Source: Pseudo-nitzschia pungens (taxonomy: Eukaryota; Bacillariophyta; Bacillariophyceae; Bacillariales; Bacillariaceae). From it: a stretch of DNA of 64,000 nt. The position numbers and the translations under genes were made by a program. Below, piece after piece: positions 61,163-64,000 of this stretch. Numbering within the stretch: position 1 is the stretch's first letter; every line of letters starts with the position of its first letter. The DNA is taken from assembly GCA_037355855.1 (NCBI GenBank), contig CM074769.1, positions 558,001 to 622,000 on the forward strand, written 5' to 3'. The notes below the pieces were generated by a model that worked only from the letters and a program-made list of their open reading frames with translations, was not told the DNA's origin and did not search any database.

Positions 61163-62572
61163 ATGGACGACAGCACGGAAAATGAAGCTGGTTCGAAAAG
61201 CTTCGACGCAACCAAAAGTAGTAGCTACACCTGTGACAATGGAAAACAGAGCTCTCACCTTCAGGACAGTGAATTCACAGCGGATTCGTCGGAAAACGAA
61301 CTGGAAACATCCGGGGTTAGATGGCTTGGCGGGATGGGAGCCGATTTCCTCTATTGTTTGACGGAGAATGTTTCTCCAGTCGTGTCTGGGGTGACAAACC
61401 TAGTTCATCAGACGGCAATCGCTGTAGCCAACGAAATCGCACAACTTGAACGAGACAGCGAGATCGAGGCCGAAACTGGGGCCGAAACTGAAGCTGGAGC
61501 TTCGGAGGCGACGGAGAAGGTTGCCGAGGATTCAAAAGAATCACAAACTCCCATCGGAAGGAAAGGGACTACCGACGGTGGCACCATAATCGTTTCCTCT
61601 TCGTCCTTCGATTCGAATGCCAGTAGTCAGGCTGAATACCTTACTTTGCCCTGGGAAATCCGTCAGGAAGCACAACACGACTATACGGCAGATGGCGATG
61701 AAGGAGAAATTCCGGTTTACATCACTGACATGAAGCTGATGAAAAGGATCTTCACGCTCTCACGCGAAGAGTCGACGTTTCTGGAGCCCTTCTCCGATGT
61801 TTCACCAGAAACCAATGTATCCGAAAGGCCGTCTCTTTCGTCGTACTCTTCAACTTTTGTGATGAATGAGCCCCGGCTCAAGTTAATTCGCCGTCTCTTG
61901 GATATCGACAAAAATCTTGCGGCTATTCATTCTAGGTTGAAAGGTAAGTTGATTCATTACGGATCCTTCTAGTTATTCAATAACATGCACACTGCTGGCA
62001 AGATTCTGCGAATGTATATGCCGCGACAGAAGGTGTACATTGCGGTTCTGCAAGAATTTTTGACACTTGTCAGAAGAATATACTACTAAGGTTACTGTGT
62101 TGAATTTTTGCGATGTTTGTTTCTGATCTCACCGAGTGATGCCAATTTTTGTCATTCCAATTTGACGCAAGCAGGAAAAGCCAATTTTTCGGATAATTTG
62201 TTTTGGAAAAACTACTTTTTTCATTGCGAAGAAATGAGAACCGAGGAGCTCAACCATCGTCTGGCAGAAACAACAACATCTTCGGATGGACCATCAAAAC
62301 CGACGACTCGGGTTGGGATAGCTTCGTCGGAAGAGAGCATCGGTGTGACAAATACAAAAGGTTGCGATGAAGATGATCACGACGGTGACGACTCATCGCT
62401 GGTGCCCGCGGGATCGGATTCAGAAGAAGACGACGATTCATCATACGTTTTTCAATCGCCACCCAACACGGGGGAATCATTTGCGACAATGAGATCCGTT
62501 GACGACGATCTCGTTCTTGTGGACACCCAGGCAAAAATGAAGGGAAGAAGCCCGAACAAAAATAATTGTTAA
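61163..62572 (+). CDS. BSD-domain protein, two exons
   Basis: Exon 1 is 61163-61943, the intron 61944-62174 (GTAAGT...GCAG), and exon 2 62175-62572; the joined frame is 392 aa. The splice restores HSRLK-GKANFSDNLFWKNYFFHCEEMRTEEL, the FWxNYF core of a BSD domain, preceded by RLKLIRRLLDIDKNLAAIH. The N-terminal segment (GVRWLGGMGADFLYCLTENV ... VHQTAIAVANEIAQLE) resembles the amphipathic lead of SYAP1/DOS2-like BSD proteins. In between are an acidic region and YITDMKLMKRIFTLSREESTFLEPF. The tail is acidic (DSEEDDDSSYVF). BSD proteins occur in transcription factor TFIIH and in membrane-associated signalling adaptors; the architecture here favours the second. Both splice sites are strong and no frame conflict exists. 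Confidence 0.85.
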
Positions 62573-62863
62573 ACTGCTGTAAATCACTTTTTTATTATTA
62601 ATGATTGATCCATGTGACTCGCTCGTTTTTGAATTTGGGTGAGACAATCTGTCAGGTCGAAGCAGACTGGTATTTTTCGCACGGATTATACGCTCGCCAT
62701 CGCTACAAGAATAACTGAGTTCGACCTTGTTTGCAGTGTCAATCCAGTGTTCCGCGCTGGTTTCTGAAACAAAGCTCAAACCGAGTAAGTTACGAAAATC
62801 CTCGGAAATTGTCTCTCTGTACCAATTAAGTTCCAATTAGAGTAGACTAGATTACAACAAATA

Positions 62864-64000
62864 TTACGTCAAACTCATGAGCTCCCTCATAAGCAGTTCG
62901 TCATCCTTCTTAACAAAGCGCCCTTTAACTCGTAGACGGCTATCTGCAAAGTTCTTGCGAACGTCGTATTTTACGGTCTTCGTCCACACTCGATGGTTTC
63001 TCTTTTCCAAGAAACGACCGATCCGGACCTTGCGACTTTCAGGAGAATACGCACCGATCCAACCATCGGGGCGTTCGACTTCCAGCAGTCCGTCTTCCCC
63101 AACCTTGGATTTAATATTTGGATCACTCATAGAGCGAGGTCGGCCCGACCCCGGAACGTGAACTTCTTTTTCTTTCGACTTCTCCTGTTGCTCCAGCACT
63201 TCCTTCTTTTTTTGTTTTTCTCGTTTGGCCCGTTCTTTCATTTCCTTCTTTTCTTGTTTTTCTTTTTCCTTCTGCTCCTTCTTCAACTGCCTTTCCTTTC
63301 GTCTCTGCTCCTTCAGTTTTTCTTTCGCAATGGCAGCAGCGGATGGTGGCTTCGGGACCCTGATTGTTGGAGGAGCTGATTTTCGTCTCGGAGGTTTCGG
63401 CGATTTTGTTTTGTTCTTGGATTTCTGTTTTTGTTGCTTCTGTTGCTTCTTTTGTTTCTGTTGCGTCAAAAGCTGTTGAAAGTGGTGCTGATGCTGCAGC
63501 TGTTGCTTCATGATTTGTTGTTGCTGCTGCTGTTGCTGTTGTGGTTGCTGCTGCTGTTGTTGTTCTTGTTCTTGTTGCTGCGATGACACCTCTGCTGGCC
63601 CAGACGATGACTCCATCCAGCGACCAAAATTTGCTTGTGTATCGTCGGTCTGATTCCCGATCAGTGGAGAAAACAGAGAGTTTGACCGTGATCTGAAGTT
63701 GTCGAGATCGATCGACATCGCAGAGTTCGCACGAGATCTATGATGTTGTTGCTGCTGCAATGCCAATTCTAACGCGGACCAAGTCGAATTTGCACGTGTG
63801 CGATTTTCCAGAGCGGACCAAGTTGAGTTCGACCGTGATCGAATGTCGATTTGATCTCCCTGTTCCCAATTACCAATGCCACCATCAAACTCAAGATCCC
63901 CGATTCCATCCGAAGCTACGGAACCGGTTTTGCCGTCTGCCATGTTATGAGCACCGTGTTGCTCTTTTTCCTTCACATTGAGAAAATCGAAATCCAATTG
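62864..64000 (-). CDS. CCT-domain regulator, 5' end outside window
   Basis: The frame is open through the right edge, so the start is uncertain; the first ATG in view is at about 63943 (MADGKTGSVAS). The N-terminal part has four copies of a kinase-like motif: RSRSNSTWSAL, RTRANSTWSAL, RSRANSAMSI and RSRSNSLFSPL, each RxRxxS. PolyQ runs and a long Lys/Glu coiled-coil segment (~205-275) follow. The last ~60 residues are a CCT domain: ESRKVRIGRFLEKRN, KTVKYDVRKNFADSRLRVKGRFVKK. CCT domains mediate DNA and NF-Y-type interactions in plant clock and flowering regulators; diatoms carry many. It is convergent with the BSD gene with 291 bp between stops. CCT identity is firm; the target process is unknown. 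Confidence 0.88.
   Translation of the reverse strand, partial: QLDFDFLNVKEKEQHGAHNMADGKTGSVASDGIGDLEFDGGIGNWEQGDQIDIRSRSNSTWSALENRTRANSTWSALELALQQQQHHRSRANSAMSIDLDNFRSRSNSLFSPLIGNQTDDTQANFGRWMESSSGPAEVSSQQQEQEQQQQQQPQQQQQQQQQIMKQQLQHQHHFQQLLTQQKQKKQQKQQKQKSKNKTKSPKPPRRKSAPPTIRVPKPPSAAAIAKEKLKEQRRKERQLKKEQKEKEKQEKKEMKERAKREKQKKKEVLEQQEKSKEKEVHVPGSGRPRSMSDPNIKSKVGEDGLLEVERPDGWIGAYSPESRKVRIGRFLEKRNHRVWTKTVKYDVRKNFADSRLRVKGRFVKKDDELLMRELMSLT

Overview
The window is nuclear DNA of a photosynthetic stramenopile, most probably a pennate diatom. The evidence is signal-peptide-led plastid presequences with twin-arginine thylakoid signals (PsbP-like protein, aldo/keto reductase), spliceosomal GT-AG introns in an otherwise intron-poor gene set, a COPII Sec24, diatom-style LRR proteins with a CC-rich C-terminal tail, and polyQ/polyN-rich regulators. 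The species cannot be named from the sequence alone.

Layout. 1-3.7 kb: host genes (PsbP-like, reading out of the window; a plastid protein of unknown function with two apparent frame breaks; a TPR/EF-hand protein). 4,126-19,750: one complete 15.6-kb Mutator-like (MULE) DNA transposon with 58-bp perfect terminal inverted repeats and a perfect 10-bp target duplication (TAAGAGAAAC). It carries a 2,752-aa transposase-Ulp1 protease fusion plus four or five further genes and a central array of ~41-bp iterons. 21-28.5 kb: aldo/keto reductase, a tRNA-like gene and Sec24. 29.1-44.9 kb: a single-pass LRR protein whose promoter plus first exon (2,476 bp) is present twice in direct orientation. The copies bracket an ~8.2-kb segment with a two-ORF non-LTR retrotransposon on the minus strand, cut off after its reverse transcriptase domain. 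The second copy continues into the full seven-exon gene.

46.2-48.1 kb: R3H/SUZ RNA-binding protein. 48,698-54,402: a full, young Ty3/gypsy LTR element with a 5-bp target duplication, inserted just behind the stop codon of a plastid-targeted Rossmann-like protein (54.4-56.6 kb). 57,691-60,094: a foldback-like element with long inverted arms and a G-rich minisatellite core. 61.2-64 kb: a two-exon BSD-domain gene and a CCT-domain regulator that runs off the right edge.

The most notable system is the MULE. The DDE transposase is fused to a SUMO-protease-like domain, the SWIM zinc finger that normally ends MULE transposases is degenerate in that protein, and an intact SWIM plus RING/PHD-like finger is encoded by a separate spliced gene at the far end of the element. 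Cys-rich and basic proteins and an iteron array complete a multi-gene mobile unit.
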